64,000 nucleotides of DNA. It comes from Crossaster papposus (Eukaryota > Echinodermata > Asteroidea > Velatida > Solasteridae). The DNA is taken from the NCBI GenBank assembly GCA_037893245.1, contig JBAIAA010000321.1:682001-746000 (forward strand), given 5' to 3'. This document shows positions 35,601 through 46,700 of the stretch, piece after piece. A program made the translations under genes and the position numbers. Within the stretch, counting starts at the first letter, position 1; every line of letters begins with the position of its first letter. The notes below the pieces were generated by a model. The model did not search any database. It saw nothing but the letters and a program-made list of their open reading frames with translations, and had not been told where the DNA came from.

Positions 35601-36621
35601 CACACTTTCCGATATCGTCCAGGAAACCCAATATTTCCAAAGTTGTAAGCTTTTGTTTGTATTTGTTTTATTATTATTTTGTCTGATTGCCTTCTGAATA
35701 TTAAACCTTAAAGGTAGGATACACCATTGGTAATTGAGTGAATTATAATAAATGGGTGGTTTTGGGGGGTTGTATTTTTTTTTGTAAATATCGTTTAACT
35801 GACCTGTCCGGTGTTTTAGAATCATGGATGCCGAGAAAAGCACGAAAAACAGCATTTGTTTTTAACCGGCGTCGAGCAGTTATTCTTTAATTTTTTTTTA
35901 TAGAATTATAAATTATAAATAATATAAATATAATTATTTTTCAGAATAATTACAGGATATCTAGCGCAAGCATTTTGCTGGATCCCTAGAATCATTATTT
36001 ACTTTCAGATGAGTAAGATATTTCTTATTAATTCGGTAGTAAATTTTTTGATATCTGCAAATGGTGTATCCTAACTTTAAGCTATTGTGATAACTAACCT
36101 GTATCATGATCAGTGGATTTAACATACAACGGGTCGGAATTGTAACAGATATCACAATGTGTGTCATCCAAGCGACACTCCTCACTCCCAACGCTTTGAC
36201 TCCAGCTCAACGGAGGAAGGATGTCTTGATCTTCACCGCCTTCCCTGGTCACTTCTCCTGAGCCATCACCGCTGCTATCGGCACATGGCATACCAACATT
36301 GTTCCCGTTACTGTCTACCACACGCTGGCCGCTGGGCTGGTGGGAGTAGACACGGGGCAGCGGTCCGCGGCCGACGCGCTTATCGGCCCGCTGAATGCGG
36401 GAGGCCCGTTTAGCGGTACCGGGTCGCCAGATACCCAAGATGCACAGAGCCAATGCGAGAGGGCGTGGCCAGGGCTGTATCTTCCTTGGATAACCAGCTT
36501 GGTTTACGAGTCTCGATGTAGACATCAGGGGTGTTTCATCCGTGCTAACACTGGGCCTGTACATCTCCTCACGTCCAGCCATTGTTTGATCGGTTTGTTC
36601 ACTGATGTTTAATAATTCCAT
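28620..36621 (-). CDS. Seven-transmembrane protein, two exons (gustatory-receptor-like candidate)
   Basis: Exon 1 (36099-36621) begins at ATG 36621 and ends with a single base of a split codon before donor GTTAGT. Exon 2 (28620-29692) starts after AATTGCAG with the two bases that complete it (Asp). Together they give 531 residues. The N-terminal ~175 residues are hydrophilic. Exon 2 holds seven hydrophobic segments, starting at about LFYNGLILLYLVTLAGL, NLLILVSYFTYLF, FLSLSLFLTW, CALVSYIVYGSFCYLV, FVGIWMAFTMAVATW, PVLNLLIWSQKIMFFVL and FGQGLSATLVFSALGL. A helical segment between the fourth and fifth (CRDRLSRIYHQYRIMRDF) recalls the intracellular loop of insect gustatory/odorant-type receptors (7TMIC superfamily), but the usual C-terminal TYhhhhhQF signature is absent, so the family is only a suggestion. 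It is expected in the plasma membrane. AATAAA lies at 28613-28618, almost at the stop. Its 3' end is duplicated at 25622-25862. Confidence 0.8.
29693..31735. other. Intron of the 7TM gene, AT-rich, no gene seen
   Basis: Contains a diffuse repeat at about 30115-30250 (TGGTCGAGAGCCCGAC) that recurs at 52929-53060, otherwise AT-rich sequence without a recognisable element. Confidence 0.5.
31740..31970. mobile_element. MITE with CACTCTAAGAAATAAAGGTT ends
   Basis: 20-bp inverted ends CACTCTAAGAAATAAAGGTT and complement, flanked by TA on both sides. The interior has repeated GGTTCAAGGGTGCA/TGCACCCTTAGGGGTT arms. In the 7TM gene intron. Confidence 0.8.
32124..32570. repeat. Pair of ~150-bp direct repeats
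   Basis: 32124-32275 and 32422-32570 share TTTGACTGTTGAATGCTGATGC and TTTATGTTTAAATT-type sequence. Between them is a segment (32300-32375) also found at 19008-19075 (GGCGCTGCCTCG.GAC). Confidence 0.7.
32768..33200. mobile_element. MITE with GGGTTGGTTTTCACGGGGC ends
   Basis: About 60-bp imperfect inverted repeats, outermost GGGTTGGTTTTCACGGGGC and complement. The interior is rich in TTCG-containing words (CGAACGTTCG) and lacks coding sequence. Target duplication unclear (TAA on the left, TTT on the right). Confidence 0.78.
33328..33498. repeat. Three tandem 29-30-base hairpins
   Basis: Perfect or near-perfect palindromes AGCTGTTCCCGAT...ATCGGGAACAGCT at 33328-33356, 33394-33423 and 33469-33498, each followed by TAAT/ATGTGATCGTGTTTA-like spacer. 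Half of a further unit lies at about 33291 (AACAGCTATTGTAATCATG). Confidence 0.88.
33540..34425. repeat. Direct repeat pair of ~230 bp, 645 bp apart
   Basis: 33540-33760 and 34184-34420 share CAAATAAATGAATGTGC, GTGCAATCTATTTCGCAGC and TGTGTCACGGCCTGAAT. A third shared block links 33885-34060 with 35003-35170 (AGAAAATCGGCTGCA). Confidence 0.75.
35140..35640. repeat. Degenerate tandem repeats with TTCGC and TCCGGGAAAACCT words
   Basis: Recurrent AAACGTTCATACTATTTCGC, AAACGAATGCACC and TCGTCCGGGAAAACCTA at spacings near 130-190 bp. Non-coding, in the 7TM gene intron. Confidence 0.65.
35712..36076. mobile_element. TTAA-target MITE, family D copy 1 (AGGTAGGATACACCATTGG ends)
   Basis: Inverted ends AGGTAGGATACACCATTGG and complement, flanked by TTAA (35708-35711 and 36077-36080). 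TTAA targets with AGG ends suggest Kolobok-like or piggyBac-like non-autonomous elements. It lies only about 20 bp from the donor of 7TM exon 1. Confidence 0.8.
36099..36621 (-). CDS. 7TM gene exon 1 (cytosolic N-terminal tail)
   Basis: Encodes 174 residues from MELLNISEQTD to STDHDT plus one base of a split codon. Hydrophilic, Ser/Gly/Pro-rich, with a short hydrophobic patch around LALALCILGIW. Donor GTTAGT follows at 36098. An upstream 5' UTR exon is not excluded. The conserved-looking splice phase with exon 2 supports it. Confidence 0.75.
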
Positions 36622-36804
36622 GTTTTGGTTTTATATCGATGCGAAACCAAAACCTCTTCTCGCATCCTGTGGATGTCAATTGTGGATGTCGATGTATGTG
36701 TTTAATGTCACTGTTTTGTTGCTACGCGAGCCTCAGGATGTAACATACATCATGTGATATGAACTATCTTTTTCTGTGTTTGTTCAACTGACAATAACCT
36801 TTGT

Positions 36805-36995
36805 TGCGAGTCAAGACAAAGAAAAATATTTTACAGCTGATTAACTCAAGTGAGGACGTAGGGTTGAAGATACACAATGGAAAGACAAAGTTCATGACAA
36901 ACTCCAACACAGATGACACAACAACGGTGAAGGACCAAGAGATTGATAGGGTAACAGTATCTGGGTCAAACAGTGAAAACGAGGAATACTTAATA
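36805..36995 (+). pseudogene. Short LINE RT fragment
   Basis: An open stretch reading SSEDVGLKIHNGKTKFM resembles the RT segment near the YxDD box of RTE/CR1-type LINEs. Too short to classify. Confidence 0.45.
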
Positions 36996-37091
36996 CCACA
37001 GGCTTTCTGGAGAATTATAATTAGCGTGTGCTGCACGGACAACCACAAAACATATAATTATAGAACACAAACTTTGTACAAAAGTTATTTG

Positions 37092-37332
37092 GGGCCTTTT
37101 CGAAATCGTTGCTTCGTCTTTGGCTTTGGCTTCGCCTCCGAATTCCGAATTACTGAAAAGAAAATAGAAATGGAGGAAAATTTAAAGTGTCTAACTTTGG
37201 GGTTCACATCAATCGGGTGAATGTTTCTGAAGCACAACAGGCGTCAGAATGTGGCTGGAGATCTTGCAGTTGGGAGTCAAAAATCGCCTTAAGCCAAAGA
37301 CGAAGACGAAGCCAGGGATTCGAAAAGGCCAT
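37092..37332. mobile_element. MITE with GGCCTTTTCGAA ends
   Basis: GGCCTTTTCGAAATCGTTGC plus CTTCGTCTTTGGCTT is mirrored by AAGCCAAAGACGAAGACG and GATTCGAAAAGGCC. About 240 bp, non-coding. Confidence 0.7.
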
Positions 37333-37959
37333 ATGAATAAAATCGATGACGTCATGTCACGCGATGTTAGGCGAAGAGCATTAATTCCGATTAATTATCA
37401 AGGCTGCGCTGCGACTATACGCGCGCGTTAGTTATCTCAAATGACCCGTTTTCATTATCGGACCCATAATCATTGTGCACATGCGCAGTTGAAATGCCAA
37501 ATTGGCTTACTATGGCTCGACGATGAAAACAAATGACAGTGATAATGGTTTTCCTTGCCAATTTGCGCATTTTTCTTTATCATTTTCATTAACAGCTATT
37601 CAATTTCGCCAGTTATGTTTACATCGAAATGTGGTTTTCTTTTTAATTGTTGAGGCATACAATTTTTAATTTAGGCACCCAATTGGTTTTTTTTTTCTAG
37701 GAACCTTTGTTTTCGTTTTGGTGCACTCAATACTTAATCCTTACTGGCAACTTCTGCGGCGTCTCTGATCCCAAATTGTACTAGCCTTTGCCTTTCCGGT
37801 GTGGATACAACATAGTCTAACAATTATAAGTATGATTCAATTGGCGTAGAGTAAGGCGCTATAAGCGTTGCTTCCGACGGTGGAGAGATCATCGCTTGTC
37901 ATTGAACAGCTACCGCCCGCCTCAAGCTGGGCAGCCCCAGCCCGTTAGGTACTGTCCCA

Positions 37960-39340
37960 GCACAGTTCACCTGTCTCACTAGGTGTGTGTGGCTCAGGGT
38001 CATATAACCATCCTGACAAGCGGACTGTAAAACCCGTGCGCCAAACAACAACTCAGACTTGGATGTTGGAACATACAGACGGTGACCACTGGGCTGTCAG
38101 AGGTCTTGCTGAAGAGCAGTAGCTTGTGCAAGGTATAAGTGATTAACAACGAGCTGCTTATCGGAATGCAGGTCGACATCGACACCCTCCAGGAAACTCG
38201 CTTGGTGGACTCAGACACTCTGCGCGAGATGAACCTAACCCTTTTTGTTGGTAGTGAATGGGGCTATATGGCCAGAGAGCATGGTCTGCTTACTTTTGGG
38301 GATTACTGAACCGTGCTCGAGAGAGGAAGTGAGATAATTCCTGCCAACCTCATAAGCGCTAAAGCCCCAACACTCTACTCCTTGAAAGAAGCAGAAACAA
38401 GTTTTACGACCAGCTGCATACCGTCATACTGCTGCTGCACTTCAATGCAAGAGTGCCGGGTGCTGATCATGATTCTTGGCCCACCTGCCTATAGAAAGGC
38501 ACGGAATCGGGAAAATAAACGAGAATGGGCAACGCCACATTGCACAACCTCTGCACCACCAACTCATTCTTTCAGACCAAGCCACAACACATGATAGGGC
38601 TATTGTAGAGACATCGATCCCAGATCTAAACATTGTCACAATTATTGGACCCGATCATTACCAATTAGGAATGCGCAACCATCTCAGAAATGTTCCTACT
38701 AGAGTGCCGACTTTGACACTGATTATTATCTCGTGTGTTGCATGATCAAACTCCAGCCGAAGAAAATGCACCAAGCCAAACTTCCTGGCACACCACGCAA
38801 CGACGTAAGCATGACCTAGCTCAAACCCAAAGAGTGGAATCTTTCTTCCCAGGCTGGATTCCAGAGCCTGTTCACCCTCCTCCAACAGCCACCGCATGCC
38901 AGACGGGAGGATCCCAAAGAAACTACTCTACGGTGAACTGGCTGCTGGCAAGAGAGCGCATGGACGTCCACATCTACCCTTTAGAGACGTCTGCAAAAAA
39001 GACCTGATGCCAGTGAATGACCTCGAAAGGTTGGATGAACTGGCCACTGACCGAGACATGTGGCAACAGGATGTACGCGGGGGTCTTTCCGGATCAGAGG
39101 CAAAACAGAGGCAGACCGCCGAGGACAAACGCTCTCGGCTAAAGAACAACCAGTAGACAGCCCCTGATAGAAGACAATCCCTTCAGGTGCATCGTTTGCG
39201 GCAGAGACGTCACTCCTGTATTGGCCTTCGTAGTGACAGCGTGCTCCAACACAAGCTTCGCAAGACACTTTTCTTCCTTCCATGCGCAGATCCATGATCT
39301 CCGAAGATCGATGAATGCCACACTGTACCGTTGTAGTTAA
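37960..39340 (+). pseudogene. Internally deleted LINE (endonuclease and C-terminal tail)
   Basis: Broken frames on + give AP-endonuclease landmarks (DTLQETRL-like near 38190, FNARV.GADHDSWP near 38440, GIGKINENGQR near 38505), then directly the C-terminal region RIPKKLLYGELAAGKR and ERLDELATDRDMWQQ (38910-39060) with a CIVCGRDV finger-like motif near 39190. The RT between them is missing. Dead relic. Confidence 0.65.
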
Positions 39341-39385
39341 CGTGTGCAAGAGATCGAATCCACCCCCCCCCCCCTATAATTCTTG

Positions 39386-39575
39386 TTGTTGTATCGTATT
39401 ACGATCGAGGATCGAAAGAGAACAAAGGGAACAAAGGATCCTCGAAGGACGGTTTGCTTGTCCGAAATCGGTCCTCGATCGTTGGGGCAAGCGCTAGGTA
39501 ATGGGGTTAGGGTATAGTAAATGAACAAAGGAAAACACAATATCGATCCTCGGTCGTTATGTGGTTCACGACTGA
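39386..39575. repeat. Single copy of the 200-bp satellite unit
   Basis: Contains ACGATCGAGGATCGAAAG, GGTTTGCTTGTCCGAAATC, GGGGCAAGCGCTAGGTAATG. Same unit as the 46970-47575 tandem array, 7.4 kb away. Preceded by a poly(C) run at 39361. Confidence 0.85.
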
Positions 39576-39637
39576 GTGCCCGTGCACCGCCTCTAAACTG
39601 TGTTAGCCTAATTAATGTAGCTCGTTTTTTTCTGTTT

Positions 39638-39917
39638 ATAATCATGTGATTTGTTTTCGCTTTCTGTGTTTAATGTGACTTTCTCTTATCATTAAACAAG
39701 AAATAAATTATCTTTCTATACTATAGCACCGACCGTGTCTACATGTACCAGATTGTATTGGCGCTGATTACATGTTTATAATCATGTGATTTGTTTTCGC
39801 TTTCTGTGTTTAATGTGACTTTCTCTTTTCATTAAACAAGAAATGAATTATCTTTCTATACTATAGCACCGACCGTGTCTACATGTACCAGATTGTATTG
39901 GCGCTGGTTAACTGGCA
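39638..39917. repeat. Tandem duplication, 140-bp unit, two copies
   Basis: ATAATCATGTGATTTGTT starts at 39638 and 39778; the copies are almost identical, each containing GAAATAAATTATC or GAAATGAATTATC. Confidence 0.88.
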
Positions 39918-40328
39918 AAATAGTGTCATGTAAATGGTTCTCTCCCTATACTAGCCCTTAACATAACACTTTCAACGTAATTGTTCCTTGATGGACCACA
40001 CATTGAGCACTAGCTTGATCATAATTAAAACACTTTATTCATACCTCGAAAACAAATTGTTTTCAGTTGTTTTTTTCTACCAATATAAAGGTATTAACAG
40101 AATGAGACCACGAACACAAACATATACCAACGTTTCGTTAGCCTATATGTCATTATTTTCTCTCACAATTTTTATAAGATTCGGCTGTCGTATAAAGTAA
40201 GGTTCGTTTGGTCATAATATTATATAATCTTTTATGTTTTCGGGGCAGACACGCTGTATCTATGAGGGTGTTCTTACGGTTAGGTGCGGCTGGTGATTAT
40301 GTGTAGTTTGCTGGGATGGAATGATCAG

Positions 40329-40567
40329 GGGCCAATTTCATAGAGCTGCTAAGCACACAAATTTGCTTAGCATGACAATTTGTCCTTGGCAAAAACAAGG
40401 TTACACACCAAATTTTTACCTGATCTTTATTGTTCTGGATTAATAATCAGCTGTTTTTTTTGCTTAGCATGAAAAACATGTATAATTTTGGCTGGTAACC
40501 TGTTTTTAATGAGCCAGACTTTTTGTGCTAAGCAATTTTTTGCTTAGCAGCTCTATGAAATTGGGCC
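40329..40567. mobile_element. MITE family H, copy 2
   Basis: Inverted ends GGGCCAATTTCATAGAGCTG and complement; the interior resembles copy 1 (TTTTTGCTTAGCATGAAAA-type text). No ORF. Confidence 0.78.
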
Positions 40568-41545
40568 CTGGTTCCACTTGGCATCATAGGGGAAAGGTGA
40601 GAGCTGGGTTGATAGCAACAATGTTGTTTTTGTATTTGTAAAGCAAAAACAGGCTTGCTGCTTGTCAGTGCCAATGGAGTTTCTGGAGCAAATTAAAGTA
40701 GTCGATAAGATATCAATGAACATTCATTTAAAATTATCAGCCGTGTTTTTGATGAAATTGCAGTTTTTAGTGAGCGTTACTGTCCATGACGCTTGCTATA
40801 CATGTACTTTTCCGTGCGAAATACCGACCGACTTTCGGTTTTAGATCAAACGATTTGCAGTTTCAGCCCTGTGAGTCGGGGGACAAATTTCATGTCAAAA
40901 GATAATAACTGTGCATGGGATTTTGTCCCCAATAGCCACTTTGAAATGAGCGTGGAAAAGTGCCAAGTGTACGCCAAATTTACACGGTAAAACCTCATCA
41001 ATATTATGCATTGTCCCACCATAAACTGCTAGGGGGGGTAAATGAAAACCACACGCAGGCTTATTTGTTTAGAGGCGTCAGTTCCTCTTTCCTCTTATCT
41101 TTGATGCAGCGTTTTCAAAAACAATTTGTCGCCTGAACAGGAAATGCGCACATTCGAGATAAAACCCAGCCCTTAAAGGAGTAATAATTACGCCCCGGAT
41201 CGGAGATCAACGAAAATATCTGGTTAAAGGGAAACCTACCTAATGTCTTTTTTTTAATACCGTTCCCGAGAAAAGACTTGTGGAAAAAAACTAGGTTATG
41301 ATCGGGAAAAAAACCGGTTGTTTACGTAACATGATTTGCCGGAGTACGCATACGTTGCTCCTGTAGTTTTCAGTGCGTGCGTCACATAAATTATAATCCT
41401 CAAATTAATGTGGTTTCTTACACGTCTGAAAAAACATTTTACGGCTGGAATCACGATTATATCCAAACAACTCGAGTTTTTGTCGTTCGTAACAAAAACG
41501 CCCGGTTTTTAAAGGATGGTTGTGTGGGTGGTTATATTCTACTTT
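40568..41545. other. Intergenic, no gene recognised
   Basis: AT-rich sequence between two MITEs. Short open frames show no family resemblance. Confidence 0.5.
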
Positions 41546-41548
41546 TAA

Positions 41549-41920
41549 AGGGATCGTATACGTTTGGTAATTGGAACCCACTGTTTGTTTCAATCCTATA
41601 TAGTTAGAGATAACCAACCTGTACAAATTTCATTTTAAAAGGTGGTAGCGATTTTGAGATATTGTTGAAAATTTGGAGCGGTTATGTCCACGAAGGAAGA
41701 ATAATCTGCATTGGAATACACAATCTGAGAAACGTCACTGCAATAACTCTTCTCAGATTCAAATTTTTTGGGATAAAAAGTGATATCTTTTTCCATAACC
41801 GCAGTACTTCAAAGTGAAAAGTTTCTAAAAATGCATTATACTATAGCTGCTGTACTTCTTACCAAGTAAGTTTTTATTGCCATTAATTTTTAGAGTAATT
41901 ACCAAACGTATACGATCCCT
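41549..41920. mobile_element. TTAA-target MITE with AGGGATCGTATACGTTTGG ends
   Basis: Inverted ends AGGGATCGTATACGTTTGG (then TAATT) and complement, flanked by TTAA at 41545-41548 and 41921-41924. End design parallels family D (AGG...ATAC...TTGGTAATT), so they are probably related. Confidence 0.83.
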
Positions 41921-42777
41921 TTAAACGTTCGTTTTGTAGCCCAATTAGACGCACAAGTTCCAGGGAGCAGTTAATATCCCTTTAAAGGTGAATTTCGATC
42001 TCAATAAAAAAGATTAAATGATGATTTAAGTAATAAGATTAGTAGTTTGCGGTAACACCACGGTAATACTCTTTTAATAGTGAGATGTGTAGTTCTGAAG
42101 AAAAAAACCCTGAGGGAACTCAACGTTTCAGACAGTATGCTCTGCCTGTCGCCAGGGACTTAGAGTTTCTAACGGTGAAGCGGGGTTATATGGAGAGATG
42201 AACGCGATGTAACGTACGAAGGATGTAGCGTTTAAAGGACTTATTTAAGTACATTGAAAACTGCAAAGAGGTATACAAATGCAAGAATACATTTGTGAAT
42301 TTTTAAGTGTAAAAAACGTTTATTTCTGGAACAGTATTAACTCCTGACCTACAGTAGATATTGAAACATTTGTACATTTGCATACAATAATAACACAATT
42401 ATTAATTTGGTTGTATTAGTACAGAAGAAACCTAACAAGGGTCCACAGAAACAAGTGAAAATTGAGCACAAATCTTTTAACAAAAAAACAACACATTTAT
42501 CTTTTCTGTCACACAAACATAATGTCACAAGTGTTTTTGTAATTCAAAATTACGTTATAGATTTGAACAAGATATAGTGTTTTGGAATTTATAGACAATC
42601 AATTAAAGCTGTAAAATGGTAAAAGGTAAATTAAATTGTTTATTTACAGGCAACAGATTTATTTAAACGTTGGAGTTAAAAAATTCATAGTGCCAATGTG
42701 CGAAGCTAGTCAAGTTTTCAAATTGTTATTAGCAAGAATTCAGATCCATGTAAAGATATTACTAACCAGGGCGGACA

Positions 42778-43730
42778 TCAAACCAAGGGTGGACTAAACC
42801 TTTCCTTCCCACTTCCTTTCTTCTCAAATCTCGCAATGCTTCTTACAACACTCTCCTCAATACTACTGGATTCTTTGCTTGACCCAATGCCAGGTTTATT
42901 GCCCCTTGACCCTTGATTTGTAACCTCTGCATGGGGTGGGCGAGACAAGAGCTGCTGAGTAATTTCCTCATCGTCTTCATACTCAAAGTCAGACGAGGAC
43001 ACCAGAGTGTTGGCAGAGGCTCTAGAGTCGGTGTGCCCAACTGGCGAGTCTAGGCTCCCTATGGTTTCTGGTACTTTGGCCTTCTTGGATCTGCTGCTTC
43101 TGGTGATTTGTCCTGATGGTGGCTGCGGTGAAGGATCCAAAGTCCCAGAGAGCTTAGACTTAGGCTTCAGAGAAGAAGTGTGCTTGGAAGAGGCAGATAG
43201 CTCCGGGGATCCTGCTGACATCCTTGGTGTGATGGGGATATCATTAATGCTGCGATTCCTGGAGGGTGGAGGCTCAGGTGACTTGATTGAAAGTGAGCCG
43301 GTAGGGAAGTCGGTGCTGCTGGAGAAGCTTCTCAGTGATGAGAAGCTAGACTGAGCAGAGGACTTCACATCCTGGTTAGAGTGCCCCTTAGACCCACGAG
43401 GCTGGGGTGATTGCTGCAAGCGTCGCGGTGAGGAAGGAGCATCCCACATGTCCTGCGTCCGATTCTGACTAACCACTGTACTGTGCTGACTGGAAGGTCT
43501 TACAACCTGACCAGTACCTGGAGCATCACTGTAACCATTGATGGTGCCTGAAGTGGCCGATGCCTCGCCTGATTCTACATCAGGTGATAACTGCCTGAAA
43601 TCTTCCTTTTCTGGATCGCCTTGGCTCCTTCCTGCAATGTCCATGATCATTCCAGTTGTTGAGGCAAAAGTGGAGGTCGCTCGTGGGTTCCTCAGCAACT
43701 CTTGGATGGTGCTCTGGGAGACCACTGAAT
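42778..43730 (-). CDS. fsip1: fsip1 terminal coding exon
   Basis: 316 codons and TGA. Low-complexity, Ser/Pro/Lys-rich (for example SSAQSSFSSLRSFSSSTDF), probably disordered, with an acidic patch FEYEDDEEI and a final helix SIEESVVRSIARFEKKG. An alternative donor near the end (AAAG|GTTTAG) cannot be excluded, in which case a further short exon would exist. Confidence 0.8.
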
Positions 43731-46700
43731 CTGTAAAAACAGGAAAGAGTATCCAGTTACAAATTTTGTAAAGAGTCTGGACAATTTTTGTTAAGGCAAA
43801 CAAAAATATTACCTGTGCCTTAGAACCTACATTTTTTTTTTGAAAAAACAAACAAACTTATGTTACCACCCCTATCATAGTCCTTGTGGAAGTTGTCCTA
43901 AATTTTTGTCACCCCATTTTTTATAAGTTGGTCAGCAATGCGGTCTTGTTGATCCCTGCATGCACCAAAGCCTATTCTAACAATGCATTTACAAGTTAAC
44001 AATATTGTGAATGCATGCATACAAATAAATAAATAAACCACCATTGTTTCGGACTATAACATTTAGAGCAAAACAAACCAAACAATTTTACTAATACACC
44101 CCAAATTTGTTGATTTCGTAGTAAAGACAACTTAATTTTTGTCTTGGCCCGATAAATTTTAAAGTTTACGTCCTAGTTGACTTTCCTCAAAGGTACACAA
44201 AGTAGGGTACACCATTGGTAATTGCTTGAATTATCACAAATGGGTGGATTTGGGGGTTGTATTTTATAGTAAATATCGTTTAAGTGACCTGTCTGATCTG
44301 AAGTTTTACAATCATGGATGCTGAGAAAAGCAAGACAACATTTAGTTTTCTTAATATTGTTTTTAATCTTGTTCTTAATATGTTGTTCTTGTTTTTGTCG
44401 TGTTCGCCGTCCGGCAATTGTGATTTTTTTTTTATAAAGATAAATTTTTCGTAACAATTACAGGATATCTGTTGTTATTTTTAACCAGTTCGCGCCGGAT
44501 GACTTATATAAACGCAAAGTTTTCCCCAAATTCAAAACGGATGACGCATAAACGCGCCAAGTTCAAGTTCGGAAATGTCTGTCAGCAGCGAGTAAGACCG
44601 GAAATACGTGGGTGTGCTTCCCGGCACTATCGGCCTGAACCCGTTTCGGATCGAGTTTCGTTAAAAATAATCCCACCCCAAGGCTCGGTGATGTTAAAAT
44701 AATCCCGGCGCAAACTGGTTAAATAAGTAAGATATTTCTTAATAATTCGGTAGTAACATTTTTCGATATCTGCAAATGGGTGTATTCTACCTTTAAGCTT
44801 GGAAATATCAAGAGATTTATTATCTATTGATTGATTTATTTATAAATGTATTATTTTATTTTAAAATTTTTTTTTTTAGTGTTTGGAACAATCTTCTGAG
44901 AAGTTTGCACGTCTTTCTAGCACAGTAAGCTTCAATCGGTTATGACTTACACGGCTGTAAACTGCTGCCATCCGATCTTGGTAACAGCATCTGTTGGGTA
45001 TCCATGGAGCTGGTAGGTGTGAGTGAGCTCAACCTACTGTCTGAGTGGCAAGACTCTCTGGCATCTGCTAGGAGCTTCTGTAAGACGTCTTCAGGAAGTC
45101 TGGGTGTTGTCTCCTGTAGGAGGACCCAGGTTGGAGGAGTAGAGTTGGTTGACAAACAGTTTGATAAATCAGCTTTTTCAGATAATGGGGCAGATGGGGG
45201 AAATATTTGGGGAAATTGTGCCTTTGATGATACAAGCATGAAATTTGGCACACAGTTTTAGAGTATACAGATTTATCCTTTGAAAAAATATAGGTAGATT
45301 AACATGAACATTTCTTGTTTTTTAGATTTTGCTTTTTTCAAATTCTCTAGGTTCTTAGCTTTAAAATAATGTGTCATTTACATATGTACCCCTACCCCCC
45401 CCCCCCCCCCCCCCTCCCCCTCCCCCTAACTCCCATTGGGGAAAGGATTTAGTGATAAAACCCTGACAACCTAATTATAAGGTAAACAGCTTTGAAGTTC
45501 AGAAAAGCGTATTATTTCCATTCACAATTGTTTCACAAAATCGACCCAAAAAACCTACTGGATGACGGATTATATGTTCAAATTTGGCGAGATTGTAGAT
45601 TAATAGTTTGTGAATCGGGAAAACCCAAAACCTCAAAATGGTAAAATCCACCCCGAAATGGCTTAACAAGTACATTGTAATAAAACACATTGTGCGACTG
45701 TCTGGGTTTCGTTTGAACAGGTCACAATTGGAGTGCAAGAAGCAGCATTGTAAGGATAATTTTATCCTCTTTTACTGAACCCTCACTTCAATCCCTGCTC
45801 AGTTCCGTGTCATTTTGCCAGACCGCCTTACGTATTTTAACATACTTGGTAGGCATAGAGGAAGTTCTCAACTAATAATTGTGACCTGTTACCACAATAT
45901 GAGAGTAAAGTCGGAAAATAGAAAATTGAGGTACATGTATTTGTATTTTTTAATTCTTGAAAAAGAGAGCTTTCCAATGGTATATAACACTTGGGGGTTT
46001 TGCGATAAATACATTTTACAGCACTCCAGAAAGTCATTGGTTTTACAAAACAAGTTTGTGAGAAAACTTACCAAATAAACATCATAAATGAAACACGCAA
46101 AAGATTGCAAAACAGGACAAGTAAGGTTCAGTTGAGCGCAGCAACGGCTATGTTCTATTCATTATTTCTTTTTGAAACTTTCCACACATACGAACTATAG
46201 TAGAGACAAAAAAAATTCGAAATGTTGAAAGCGTCAGATACAGTAACAAGGACCTAATTTGCATATTTAATTACCGTGTTATTAAGACTACTAATGGACT
46301 TTAATCCAAACACTAACTACGCAAAATCGCGTAATTTACAAGGTTTTCGATTATATGATCGCACCCAAAAAATGAACACATGTAGAGGAGGACTTGGGCT
46401 TTTCAAAAAACGCAAAATCTCAAAATTGACCACCCCTTCATATTTTGACTTTGGATGGCCATATCTCAGAATCACATTGTGCGACTTTACTCTCATATTG
46501 TGGTGACAGGTCACCTATATCACTTATCAGTTACTACTAAAAGCGGGAAGGTTTTGATTACCTGTGTGCTGTAACTATCCTGGTCTACTGTGGAGTAAGT
46601 ATGGCCAGACCGTGGAGATGCTTGAAGGATGGAATCTGTCTCAGTAGCTGCCCTGGAGCTCAGCTCAGAGCACTGCTCTAATAGCTCAGAGAGGCTCTCT

